Source: Streptomyces sp. NBC_01232 | Lineage (GTDB): Bacteria > Actinomycetota > Actinomycetes > Streptomycetales > Streptomycetaceae | Assembly (NCBI RefSeq): GCF_035989885.1 | Contig: NZ_CP108518.1 | Location: forward strand, 7,989,001-8,053,000 | Reading direction: 5' to 3' | DNA: 64,000 nt | Part shown: piece after piece, positions 24,554-31,866 of the stretch | How the letters are laid out: each line of letters starts with the position of its first letter | Numbering within the stretch: the first letter of the stretch is position 1 | The notes under the pieces: generated by a model | The model's input: the letters and a program-made list of their open reading frames with translations, nothing else | Database searches by the model: none | What the model was told of the DNA's origin: nothing | Program-made: the position numbers and the translations under genes

Positions 24554-25510
24554 GTGAGCATCCTCCCCGGCCGTGACTGGTGGACCGGACTCCCGCCGGC
24601 GGCGGGAGCCGCCGTCATGGCCACCGGCATCATCTCCGTCGGCCTGCACCTGACCGGGTACGAGGTGGTGTCGCTGGCCGCGCTCGCCGTCGCCGGGGCG
24701 CTGTGGCTCGTACTCGCCGCCGACTTCACCTTCCGGCTGCTGGGCGACCGCGGACGGTTCCGGGCGGAGGCCGACACCCCGGCCGCGCTGACGGCCGTCG
24801 CCGCCACAGCCGTCATCGGAGCCCGGCTCTCGGCGCAGGGGTGGCAGACGGCCGCTGCCGTGCTGCTCGTGCTGGCGACCGTGGTGTGGCCGGGACTGCT
24901 GATCAACGTCGTCCGGCACTGGGGGCAGCGCATGCCCGGGGCGGCGTTCCTCGGCTGCGTGGCCACCCAGGGGCTCTCCGTCCTCGCCGCCTCCCTCGCC
25001 ACCGCCGAGCATGTGGACTGGCTGGCCTGGGCGGCACTGGCCGCCTTCTGCCTCGGGCTGTTGCTCTACCTGGCGGCCCTCTTCCGTTTCGACCTCCGAG
25101 AGGTGGTGGGCGGGGCGGGGGACCACTGGGTGGCGGGCGGTGCGCTTTCCATCTCGGCCCTTGCCGGATCCAAGCTCACGGCCTCACCCGTATGGACCGG
25201 TTCGGCGCACGGCACCCTGCGTACCGTCACGCTGGCCCTGCTCGTCCTGTCCCTCGTCTGGTACGTCGTCCTCCTCGCCGCCGAACTGCGCCACCCGAGG
25301 CCGCGCTACGACATCCGGCGCTGGGCCACCGTCTTCCCGCTCGGCATGACGGCCACCGCCTGCCTGTCCGTGGCGGACCCGGCCGGCATCCCCTGGCTGC
25401 GCCCGCTGGGCGAGGTACTGCTCTGGGTCTCCGTGGGCGCCTGGCTGCTGACCTTCGCCGCCCTGGTCGCCTCTCATCTCGGCGCCCGGCGCGGGGCGGA
25501 GCGCCGATGA
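24554..25510 (+). CDS. TDT family (tellurite-resistance/dicarboxylate, SLAC1-like) transporter
   Basis: 318 residues with about ten membrane helices. The opening PPAAGAAVMATGIISVGLHL is the typical TM1 of the TDT/SLAC1 family, and the trimeric-channel fold is supported by LPAGAAFLGCVATQG-like segments mid-protein. Members move organic anions or sulfite, or give tellurite resistance. The GTG at 24554 has GGAGG almost touching it; the GTG at 24536 is an alternative. It is divergent from DoxX, sharing the region with the candidate iron box. Confidence 0.82.
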   Translation: MSILPGRDWWTGLPPAAGAAVMATGIISVGLHLTGYEVVSLAALAVAGALWLVLAADFTFRLLGDRGRFRAEADTPAALTAVAATAVIGARLSAQGWQTAAAVLLVLATVVWPGLLINVVRHWGQRMPGAAFLGCVATQGLSVLAASLATAEHVDWLAWAALAAFCLGLLLYLAALFRFDLREVVGGAGDHWVAGGALSISALAGSKLTASPVWTGSAHGTLRTVTLALLVLSLVWYVVLLAAELRHPRPRYDIRRWATVFPLGMTATACLSVADPAGIPWLRPLGEVLLWVSVGAWLLTFAALVASHLGARRGAERR

Positions 25511-25574
25511 CGCGGCCCCGGTTGGCGCACGCCGCCGTGTGGCAGTCACGACGGCACCTCAGTAGGGTCCCGGC

Positions 25575-26009
25575 ATGGCCTACACATTCCAGGTGACCAT
25601 CGACTCGGCCGACCCGCACAGCCTCGCCGACTGGTGGGCCGACGCCCTGGGCTGGGAAGTGGAGCCGAGCGACGAGCCGTTCATCCGCGGCCTGATCGAA
25701 GCGGGCCACGCGACCGAGGACGACACCAAGACCCACCGCGGCACCCTCGTCTGGAAGGTGGGAGCCGCCATCCGCCACCCGGAGGGTCTGGAGGGCGCGC
25801 CCCGCGTCCTGTTCCAGCTCGTTCCCGAATCCAAGACCGTCAAGAACCGGGTCCACCTCGACGTCCGGACCGGCTCCGACGACCCGCAGACGGTGGTCGA
25901 ACGCCTCGTCGCCCGCGGCGCGAAGCACCTCCACGAGGGCCGTCAGGGCCCGAGCGTCTGGACGACCCTCGCCGACCCCGAGGGCAACGAGCTCTGCGTC
26001 TCCCACTAG
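25575..26009 (+). CDS. VOC superfamily protein (glyoxalase-like domain)
   Basis: 144 residues, a Glyoxalase_6-like single chain. FQVTIDSADPHSLADWWADA is the first unit; NRVHLDVRTGSD and VWTTLADPEGNELCVSH form the second. His in VHLDV and Glu in GNELCV are at the usual metal-ligand positions. The enzymatic role is unknown. ATG at 25575. Confidence 0.9.
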   Translation: MAYTFQVTIDSADPHSLADWWADALGWEVEPSDEPFIRGLIEAGHATEDDTKTHRGTLVWKVGAAIRHPEGLEGAPRVLFQLVPESKTVKNRVHLDVRTGSDDPQTVVERLVARGAKHLHEGRQGPSVWTTLADPEGNELCVSH

Positions 26010-26079
26010 GTCGTCTCTTCGAGATCCTGCCGGACCGGGTCGTCCGGCGAGATGTCGGCGAGACGCCTACGCTGCCCGT

Positions 26080-26766
26080 GTGAACGTCATCCTCTTCGGT
26101 GCGACCGGCATGCTCGGCCGGGGCGTCCTGCGCGAATGCCTGCGCGACGATGCGGTCGGGAGCGTCCTCGCGATCGGACGCACACCGCTCGGAGTCAGCC
26201 ACCCCAAGCTGCGCGAGTGCGTCCAGGACGATCCGTCCGACCTTGCCGCGGCCGGGGTCGACCCGGCCGCGTACGACGCCTGCTTCTTCTGCCTCGGCGT
26301 CTCCTCCGTCGGCATGACGGAGGAGGCCTACCGGCGCGTCACCCACGACCTGACGCTCGCCGTGGCCCGGCCGCTGGCCGCCGCCAACCCCGGCATGACC
26401 TTCGTCTACGTGTCCGGCGTGGGCACGGACAGCACCGTGCAGGGCCGTTCCATGTGGGCCCGGGTCAAGGGGAAGACCGAGAACGACCTGCTGGAACTGC
26501 CCTTCCGCGCCTACATGTTCCGCCCCGGGATCGTCCAGCCGGTGCGCGGCGTGCCCTCGAAGGCCCGCATCTCCCGGATGTTCTACGCGGTCCTCGGCCC
26601 CCTGGTCCCCCTCGTCCGATGGGTCGCCCCGAACAGCGTCATCACCTCCGAGGCCTTCGGCCGAGCCATGATCGCCGTCGCCACGCCCGGCACCGAGGTC
26701 CCCGGCCACATCCTGCGGCCCGCCGACATCAACCGCCTGGGCGGTGCCCCGACCAGGCATAATTGA
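26080..26766 (+). CDS. atypical SDR / NAD(P)-binding epimerase-like protein
   Basis: 228 residues with an N-terminal Rossmann motif VILFGATGMLGRG (GATGxxG, residues 7-12), then IGRTP after the second strand, CFFCLGVSSVG, FVYVSGVGTDS and the YMFRPGIVQP strand. This is the NmrA/HSCARG-like atypical SDR group, which often lacks catalytic Tyr and may sense NADPH. GTG at 26080. It ends 57 bp before the RNA ligase gene, on the same strand, so it could share the transcript. Confidence 0.85.
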   Translation: MNVILFGATGMLGRGVLRECLRDDAVGSVLAIGRTPLGVSHPKLRECVQDDPSDLAAAGVDPAAYDACFFCLGVSSVGMTEEAYRRVTHDLTLAVARPLAAANPGMTFVYVSGVGTDSTVQGRSMWARVKGKTENDLLELPFRAYMFRPGIVQPVRGVPSKARISRMFYAVLGPLVPLVRWVAPNSVITSEAFGRAMIAVATPGTEVPGHILRPADINRLGGAPTRHN

Positions 26767-26790
26767 CTACCGGGCACACCCTCCCGCACG

Positions 26791-26808
26791 TGAGAATGAG
26801 CCATCTCA
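26791..26808 (+). promoter_or_regulatory. small dyad upstream of the RNA-repair operon
   Basis: TGAGAATGAGCCATCTCA: 5-bp arms TGAGA/TCTCA around 8 bp, 15 bp before the ATG of the ligase gene. It is a possible operator or a chance palindrome. Confidence 0.25.
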
Positions 26809-26823
26809 AACCGGGAGGACCCC

Positions 26824-28032
26824 ATGAGCCAGGAGACCCTGACTCTGCATGACCTGCTGCCCGCACAGGCGCTGGCGGACTCGATCGACGCCGGGTACGT
26901 GACCCGCAAGTCGCACCCCGAACTGCCGCTGTCCATCTACACCTACACCCGGACGGCCCAGTACGAACGCGTCTGGAACGAGGTCACCACACGCTGCCGC
27001 GGACTCGTCGCCGACGACACCACCGGCGCGATCGTCGCCCTGCCGCTGCCGAAGTTCTTCAACGTCGGCGAGCACGAGTCCGGCCAGCCGTACGCCCCCG
27101 CCCTCCCGGACGAGCCGTTCGAGGTGTACGACAAGGTCGACGGCAGCCTCGCCGTCGTCTTCCACTACGCGGGCCGCTGGCGGGTCGCCTCCAAGGGGTC
27201 CTTCATCAGCGCCCAGGCGACCTGGGCCCAGCGCCGGCTCGACGGCCGGGACACCGCCGCCCTGCGTCCCGGCACCACGTACTTGGCGGAGATCCTCTAC
27301 CCGCAGAACCGCATCGTGGTCGACTACGGCGAGCGCCGGGACCTCGTCCTCCTCGCCGCCTTCGGCCAGGACGGCACCGAGGTCCCGCTCGCCGAGGCCG
27401 CGTCCCACTGGGAGGCGATCGGCTCGGTCGTCACGGTGTGGCCCGCCATGCCCATCGACGAGCTGGTCGCACTGACCGAGTCCAACACCCTGCCCGGCGG
27501 CGCCGCCGCGACCGGCACCCAGGCGGAGGGCTTCGTGCTGCGGTTCGCCTCCGGCGTGCGCGCGAAGGCCAAGCTGTCCGAGTACGTACGGCTCCACCGC
27601 GTGCTCACCAAGGTCACCGAGCGGGACATCTGGCGCGCCCACGGCATCCAGCGCTTCGCCGGCCTGCCCGCCAAGCAGGTCGCCCAGGGCCTCGGTTCCA
27701 CGGTCGCCGAGATCGAGGCCTCGGGCGGCAAGCCGCTGGACGCGCTGCTGGACCAGGTGCCGGACGAGTTCGACGCCTGGGTGCGCGAGGTGATCGACCG
27801 GATTGAGGGCGAGGCCGCACGGCGCGAGCGCGCCATCGACGAGGCGTACGCGTCGCTCGCACACCTGGCCGCCGACCGAGGGGCCTTCGCCCGCGCCGTG
27901 AAGGAACTGCCCGACCGTGAGGTCAGGCCCGCGATGTTCCTGCGCCTGGACGGCCGGCCCACGGAGCTCGCCGTGTGGCGCAACGTACGGCCGGAGACCT
28001 CCGACCCCTTCACGAACGACGAGGAGAACTGA
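26824..28032 (+). CDS. T4 Rnl1-like RNA ligase
   Basis: 402 residues of the covalent nucleotidyltransferase superfamily. It joins RNA 5'-phosphate and 3'-OH ends using ATP through a lysyl-AMP intermediate. Landmarks match phage T4 Rnl1 in order: CRGLV (58-62), KFFNVGE (77-83), motif I KVDGS (104-108, with K104 as the AMP-accepting lysine), motif III near YLAEILYPQNRIVVDYG, motif IV EGFVLRF and motif V KAKLSEYVRLH. The C-terminal 150 residues are helical and differ from T4, where that part gives tRNA specificity. GGGAGGA precedes the ATG. A T4-Pnkp-like gene begins 4 bp later, so the pair forms a complete RNA break-healing and sealing unit. Confidence 0.92.
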   Translation: MSQETLTLHDLLPAQALADSIDAGYVTRKSHPELPLSIYTYTRTAQYERVWNEVTTRCRGLVADDTTGAIVALPLPKFFNVGEHESGQPYAPALPDEPFEVYDKVDGSLAVVFHYAGRWRVASKGSFISAQATWAQRRLDGRDTAALRPGTTYLAEILYPQNRIVVDYGERRDLVLLAAFGQDGTEVPLAEAASHWEAIGSVVTVWPAMPIDELVALTESNTLPGGAAATGTQAEGFVLRFASGVRAKAKLSEYVRLHRVLTKVTERDIWRAHGIQRFAGLPAKQVAQGLGSTVAEIEASGGKPLDALLDQVPDEFDAWVREVIDRIEGEAARRERAIDEAYASLAHLAADRGAFARAVKELPDREVRPAMFLRLDGRPTELAVWRNVRPETSDPFTNDEEN

Positions 28033-28035
28033 CCC

Positions 28036-29010
28036 GTGTCCGAAGAGACACCCGTGGCCGCTGCCGAGGAGGCCCCGCTGCCCGTCGTCCACCTGATGAC
28101 GGGCCTGCCGGCTTCCGGCAAGACGACTGCCGCGCGCGCCCTGCAGGCCGAGGCCGGCGGCCGCATGCGCCGCGTCAACCTCGACGACCTGCGACTCATG
28201 CTCGACCTGCCCGACCCCGGGCGGGGCCGCAGCTACGCGCACGAGCAGACGGTCCTGACCGTCCAGGACGCGGCGGTCCGCGCGGCGGTCGACGGCGGTT
28301 TCGACGTGGTCGTCGACAACACCCACCTGACCAAGCACATCCCCAAGCGGCTCAAGGCCGCGGTCGGCGGTCTGGCGACCTTCGTCGTGCACGACTTCAC
28401 CGACGTCCCGCTGGAGGAGTGCCTGCGCCGGGACGCCGCCCGGGAGCGTCAGGTCGGCGAGGAGATCATCCGCATCCTGGCCGAGAAGCACGCGAAGGTC
28501 CGCAAGGGCGGCTGGCGGCTGACGGCGGAGTGGATGAACGGCGGGGCGAGCGGAGTGGCCGCGCCTCCGGTGACGGAGTACGTCCCCGACCCGGCACTGC
28601 CGGCCGCGGTGATGTGCGACATCGACGGCACCCTCGCCATCACCGGCGACCGGGGACCGTACGACTTCTCGCGCTGCGAGCTCGACCTGCTCAACGAGTC
28701 GGTGCGGCACGCGCTCGACGCCTTCCGGCGTGCCGACGGCGACGTGATCGTGCTGCTGTCGGGGCGCGGCGAGGAACACCGCCCGCAGACCGAGTCCTGG
28801 CTGCGGCGCCACGAGGTGCCGTACGACGAGCTGTGGATGCGCGCGGCTGGTGACACGCGCCGCGACGACGTGGTGAAGGCGGAGCTGTTCGACGCGCACG
28901 TGCGTCACCGGTACGCCGTACGGGTCTCGCTCGACGACCGCGACCGGGTGGTCGCGATCTGGCGCCGGATGGGCCTGCCCACCTGGCAGGTCAACTACGG
29001 CGACTTCTGA
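28036..29010 (+). CDS. T4 Pnkp-like polynucleotide 5'-kinase/3'-phosphatase
   Basis: 324 residues with two domains. The kinase (1-170) has the P-loop GLPASGKT (23-30), NLDDLR with the catalytic Asp pair (about 50-51), and VVDNTH. The HAD phosphatase (185-324) has DIDGT (195-199) with both nucleophile and acid Asp, LLSGRGEEHRPQTE, and GDTRRDDVVKAELF. The phosphatase motifs match phage T4 Pnkp closely (DVDGT, SGR, GDTRKDD), in the same domain order. The enzyme would convert 2',3'-cyclic-P/5'-OH ends into 3'-OH/5'-P ends for the adjacent ligase. GTG at 28036, 3 bp after the ligase stop, implies translational coupling. Confidence 0.92.
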   Translation: MSEETPVAAAEEAPLPVVHLMTGLPASGKTTAARALQAEAGGRMRRVNLDDLRLMLDLPDPGRGRSYAHEQTVLTVQDAAVRAAVDGGFDVVVDNTHLTKHIPKRLKAAVGGLATFVVHDFTDVPLEECLRRDAARERQVGEEIIRILAEKHAKVRKGGWRLTAEWMNGGASGVAAPPVTEYVPDPALPAAVMCDIDGTLAITGDRGPYDFSRCELDLLNESVRHALDAFRRADGDVIVLLSGRGEEHRPQTESWLRRHEVPYDELWMRAAGDTRRDDVVKAELFDAHVRHRYAVRVSLDDRDRVVAIWRRMGLPTWQVNYGDF

Positions 29011-29022
29011 GGGTCCGGCCAC

Positions 29023-29373
29023 GTGGCGAGCGTGCTGATCGTGGACGGCGCGAACGTCGTCGGCTCGGTGCCGGACGGCTGGTGGCGGGACCGGCGGGGC
29101 GCGGCCGTCCGGCTGCGCGACCTGCTGGCCGCGCGGGGCGGGGACGAGGAGATCATCCTCGTCGTCGAGGGCGCCGCCCGGGGCATCGAGTCCGTTCCCG
29201 GCGTACGGGTGGACCCGGCGCCCGGGAGCGGGGACGACCGGATCGTGGAGCTGGCCGCCGCCCATGCGGAGCGCGGCTGTGTCGTGGTCACGGCCGACCG
29301 CGAACTGCGGGAGCGGGTCCGGGCGTACGGAGTGCGGTGCGTGGGCCCGCGTGCCGTACGCCCGGTGGACTGA
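29023..29373 (+). CDS. small NYN/PIN-like protein in the RNA-repair operon
   Basis: 116 residues, soluble. The strand LIVDGANVVGS carries the first acidic residue; next come IILVVEGAARG, DRIVELAAAH and VVVTADRELRERVRAYG, the order of acidic residues seen in NYN/PIN-like nucleases (YacP-type). The typical fourth acidic residue is less clear. It starts with GTG 12 bp after the kinase/phosphatase gene and is clearly in the same operon. A metal-dependent RNase here would supply or trim the RNA ends that the other two enzymes repair; this is inference. Confidence 0.75.
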   Translation: MASVLIVDGANVVGSVPDGWWRDRRGAAVRLRDLLAARGGDEEIILVVEGAARGIESVPGVRVDPAPGSGDDRIVELAAAHAERGCVVVTADRELRERVRAYGVRCVGPRAVRPVD

Positions 29374-29412
29374 CTGCCTACTGCCTACTGCCCCATGCCG
29401 ACTGCGGTCGGG

Positions 29413-29856
29413 TCAGCGGCAGTACTTCACCTCGGAGAGGTTCTTGACGTAGCGGGCGGAGACCCATCGCTCCTTGTCGTACGCGATCTTGGGCATCGCG
29501 GCGTCCTGGCCCCAGTCGCTGTTCCGCTCGGCCAGGCGGTACCAGATGCTGTTGCCGTTCACCTTGTCGCCGTGCTTCTTGCAGGCGATCTGGACCTTGG
29601 TGTTCGGGTACACGTGGCCGAGGGACTGCGCGCGGGTGCTCGGCCTGCTGCGGACCGTCAGCGGGCCCTTCGACACGACCCGGCCGGTGGCACGCTGGGC
29701 GGGGTACACCCCGGGCTGCGCCCCGCCCACGACGATCTCCTGCGGCGCCGGATTGTCCGTCGGACCGTCGTCCGCGACGGCGCCGCCCGCTCCGACCAGA
29801 CCGAGAACCAGGCTGCCGGTGGCGAGAGCGAGGGTGGTTCTGGTGGGCTTCAGCAT
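29413..29856 (-). CDS. secreted SH3-domain-like protein
   Basis: 147 residues. A Sec signal (1-28, with LALATGSLVLGLVGAGGAVA before the cleavage site) precedes a region with GPLTVRSRPSTRAQSLGHVY, VQIACKKHGDKVNGNSIWYRL and ERWVSARYVKNL. This is a bacterial SH3_3-like fold, often binding peptidoglycan. Two Cys may form a disulfide. The ATG at 29856 gives a short basic n-region. It is convergent to the RNA-repair operon. Confidence 0.88.
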   Translation of the reverse strand: MLKPTRTTLALATGSLVLGLVGAGGAVADDGPTDNPAPQEIVVGGAQPGVYPAQRATGRVVSKGPLTVRSRPSTRAQSLGHVYPNTKVQIACKKHGDKVNGNSIWYRLAERNSDWGQDAAMPKIAYDKERWVSARYVKNLSEVKYCR

Positions 29857-30392
29857 GAGCCGGCTCCTCTACGAAGACATCCACCCGGCCGCGACGCGCG
29901 GCACGGGGCGGCAACCAGGTGGTTGCCAGGGACGACTATGGAGAGGACGGGGCGCTTAGTGCCGGTGGCTCACCGCCGTTTAACCCGATATGACCAATTT
30001 GGCCACTCGGGATGCGCCGGCCGCGCCCTCCCCCGAACGGGCACGGCCGCGCACGCCGGGACCCGTGAGTACAGGGCCTGTACCGGCCGGTGAACCGGCA
30101 GAGGAAAATCTACGGGCGGACCGCCCCCACCGCGCCCCTCCACGGGTGGAGACCCGCCTACTGTCCTGGGGGGCGACGCCATACAACCTGGGGAGTACGC
30201 GCAAGGGTTCGCGTGCACGTCACCGCCCACCCTGCGGCGTGACAACGCAGGTGCACCGCTGCGGGGGCAGGGCGGTATGTCCGGCCACGCCGGGCCGGGG
30301 TCCTGGCGTACGGGTCCGGGCGTGGCCGCCCGGATGCTACGAACGCGCGGTTCGGCGTGCGGGAGGCGATGGCCCGCGCCAGAGTGGGGGCC
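29857..30392. other. gene-free region
   Basis: 536 bp between the divergent SH3-like and YbjQ genes. I see no open frame with coding character and no clear RNA. It should hold both promoters. Confidence 0.5.
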
Positions 30393-30761
30393 ATGGGTAT
30401 CGAAGACTACGGCGGCGGCGCCGGCGCGCACGAGAGCGGCGTCCTCGTCGTGACGACCAATGACGTCCCCGGCTACCGGGTCGAGCGGGTGATCGGCGAG
30501 GTCTTCGGCCTCACCGTACGCTCCCGTCACCTGGGCAGCCAGATCGGCGCAGGCCTGAAGTCGATGATCGGCGGCGAGCTGAAGGGCCTCACCAAGACCC
30601 TGGTGGAGACCCGGAACCAGGCCATGGACCGCCTCATCGAACAGGCGAAGGCGCGCGGCGGGAACGCCGTGCTGATGATGCGCTTCGACGTCACCGACGC
30701 GCAGGACGTCGGCACCGAGGTCTGCGCGTACGGGACGGCCGTGGTCCTCGTCCCCGCCTGA
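30393..30761 (+). CDS. YbjQ family (heavy-metal-binding domain) protein
   Basis: 122 residues. VLVVTTNDVPGYRVERVIGE, GLTVRSRHLGSQIGAGLKSM, ETRNQAMDRLIEQAKARGGN and VLMMRFDV are the family's conserved blocks. It is soluble, probably pentameric as in known structures, and of unknown function. The inner ATG at 30393 was chosen because GTGGGGG stands before it and the preceding residues are not conserved in the family. Confidence 0.9.
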   Translation: MGIEDYGGGAGAHESGVLVVTTNDVPGYRVERVIGEVFGLTVRSRHLGSQIGAGLKSMIGGELKGLTKTLVETRNQAMDRLIEQAKARGGNAVLMMRFDVTDAQDVGTEVCAYGTAVVLVPA

Positions 30762-30796
30762 CCCCTCCGGCCGGACGGCTGTGCGGCGGGGATGCG

Positions 30797-31309
30797 ATGC
30801 TCGGTGGCGTGAATGCTCAACGCGAGGTCGTCGTCGTCCGCGTGCCCGGCAGTGCCCTCGCCGCCCGGGACGGGCTGGCCGAACTGCTGGCCGCCTACCA
30901 TCTGCGGACCCAGGCCGAGAAGGGCGAGGCCGTGGCCGGGGTGGAGGAACTGCCCGGCCGCTACCGGGCGGAGATCGCGGATCCACGAACCGCGTTCGCC
31001 GCGGACACCGTGCTGCTCGCGATGAGCGGGGACGCCGCCGTGGGCTGCCTGGTGGTGACCGCCCCGGCCGAGGGGCGGTCCGAGGTGAAGAGGCTCTGGA
31101 CGGCCCCGGAGTTCCGCGGGCTGGGCATCGCGTCCCGCCTGGTCGCCGCCGCCCTCGCGCAGGCCGCGGAGAGCGGGACCGGTGCGGTGCGGCTGTCGGT
31201 GTGGAAGTGGCGGGCGGGCGCGATCGCACTGTACGAGCGGCTCGGGTTCGCCCGCACCGAGTCGTGGGACGAGCGGGACCTGCTCGTCTGCATGGAACGG
31301 CCCGTGTGA
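30797..31309 (+). CDS. GNAT family N-acetyltransferase
   Basis: 170 residues. The acetyl-CoA-binding motif A is EVKRLWTAPEFRGLGIASRL, with the pyrophosphate loop RGLGIA (Q/RxxGxG/A). ALYERLGFARTESW is motif B. It acetylates an unknown amine. ATG at 30797, or GTG at 30809. Confidence 0.88.
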   Translation: MLGGVNAQREVVVVRVPGSALAARDGLAELLAAYHLRTQAEKGEAVAGVEELPGRYRAEIADPRTAFAADTVLLAMSGDAAVGCLVVTAPAEGRSEVKRLWTAPEFRGLGIASRLVAAALAQAAESGTGAVRLSVWKWRAGAIALYERLGFARTESWDERDLLVCMERPV

Positions 31310-31349
31310 CAGGCGTGCGGGGCCGTGGGTGCATGGCCGCGACGCCCCG

Positions 31350-31832
31350 TCACGGGGCCGGCCGCCGGTCCCCGCGGTCCTCGGCGCTCCCGCGGGCGAG
31401 GATCGTCCTCAGCGCCGCCAGGTCGGCCGGCTCGGTGCGGCGCAGACGGCCGCGGCCGTCCGCGTCGAGGTCGGCGGGGCGGACGACGACCAGCCGCAGC
31501 CCGTGCGCCGGGATCTCCACGTCGCGCCGCGCGTCGTACAGGGCACGCTGCTCACCGCGGTGAACGCCGCTGATCGTGAGCCGGTCCGGCTTGTCGAAGT
31601 GGGGCACGGGCCGGTCGTGCTGCAGTTCGCGGTATTCCACCACGAGCTCGTGGCCGGGCCAGTAGGCGTCGACCGGCAGCCTGGCGCGGCGACCGCTCGT
31701 TCCGGGGTCGCCCAGCAGCCAGTCGAACCTGTGCTGCGGCAGGGCGTCCTCGCCGAGGATCCGGTCGCACAGTCCGATGACGTACGCCTCGTCGCTGTCG
31801 TCTCTCGTTCCCATGGCCGGGCATCCTGCCAC
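31350..31832 (-). CDS. PD-(D/E)XK-nuclease-like hypothetical protein
   Basis: 160 residues, soluble. FDWLLGDPG is followed by LPVDAYWPGHELVVEYRELQH: an Asp, then 8-9 residues to a hydrophobic strand with an acidic residue and Arg/Glu, as in restriction-endonuclease folds (D...ExK, here VEYRE). DARRDVEIPAHGLRLVVVR follows, where the helix after the core would lie. I cannot name the family and the Lys of the motif is not conserved, so activity is uncertain. ATG at 31832 with GGAGTGGCAGG upstream. It is convergent to the GNAT gene. Confidence 0.7.
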   Translation of the reverse strand: MAGCPAMGTRDDSDEAYVIGLCDRILGEDALPQHRFDWLLGDPGTSGRRARLPVDAYWPGHELVVEYRELQHDRPVPHFDKPDRLTISGVHRGEQRALYDARRDVEIPAHGLRLVVVRPADLDADGRGRLRRTEPADLAALRTILARGSAEDRGDRRPAP

Positions 31833-31866
31833 TCCGGACCGGCCGATGCCCCGTCTTCGGCAGCGA

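Noticed and set aside
26806..29265. 819-residue minus-strand open frame over the RNA-repair operon
   Set aside because: Composition (Val/Gly/Arg/His) is that of a GC-rich antisense shadow; the plus-strand proteins have clear catalytic motifs.
29857..30392. Search for a small RNA or tRNA
   Set aside because: No cloverleaf, no T-loop consensus and no strong stem were found.
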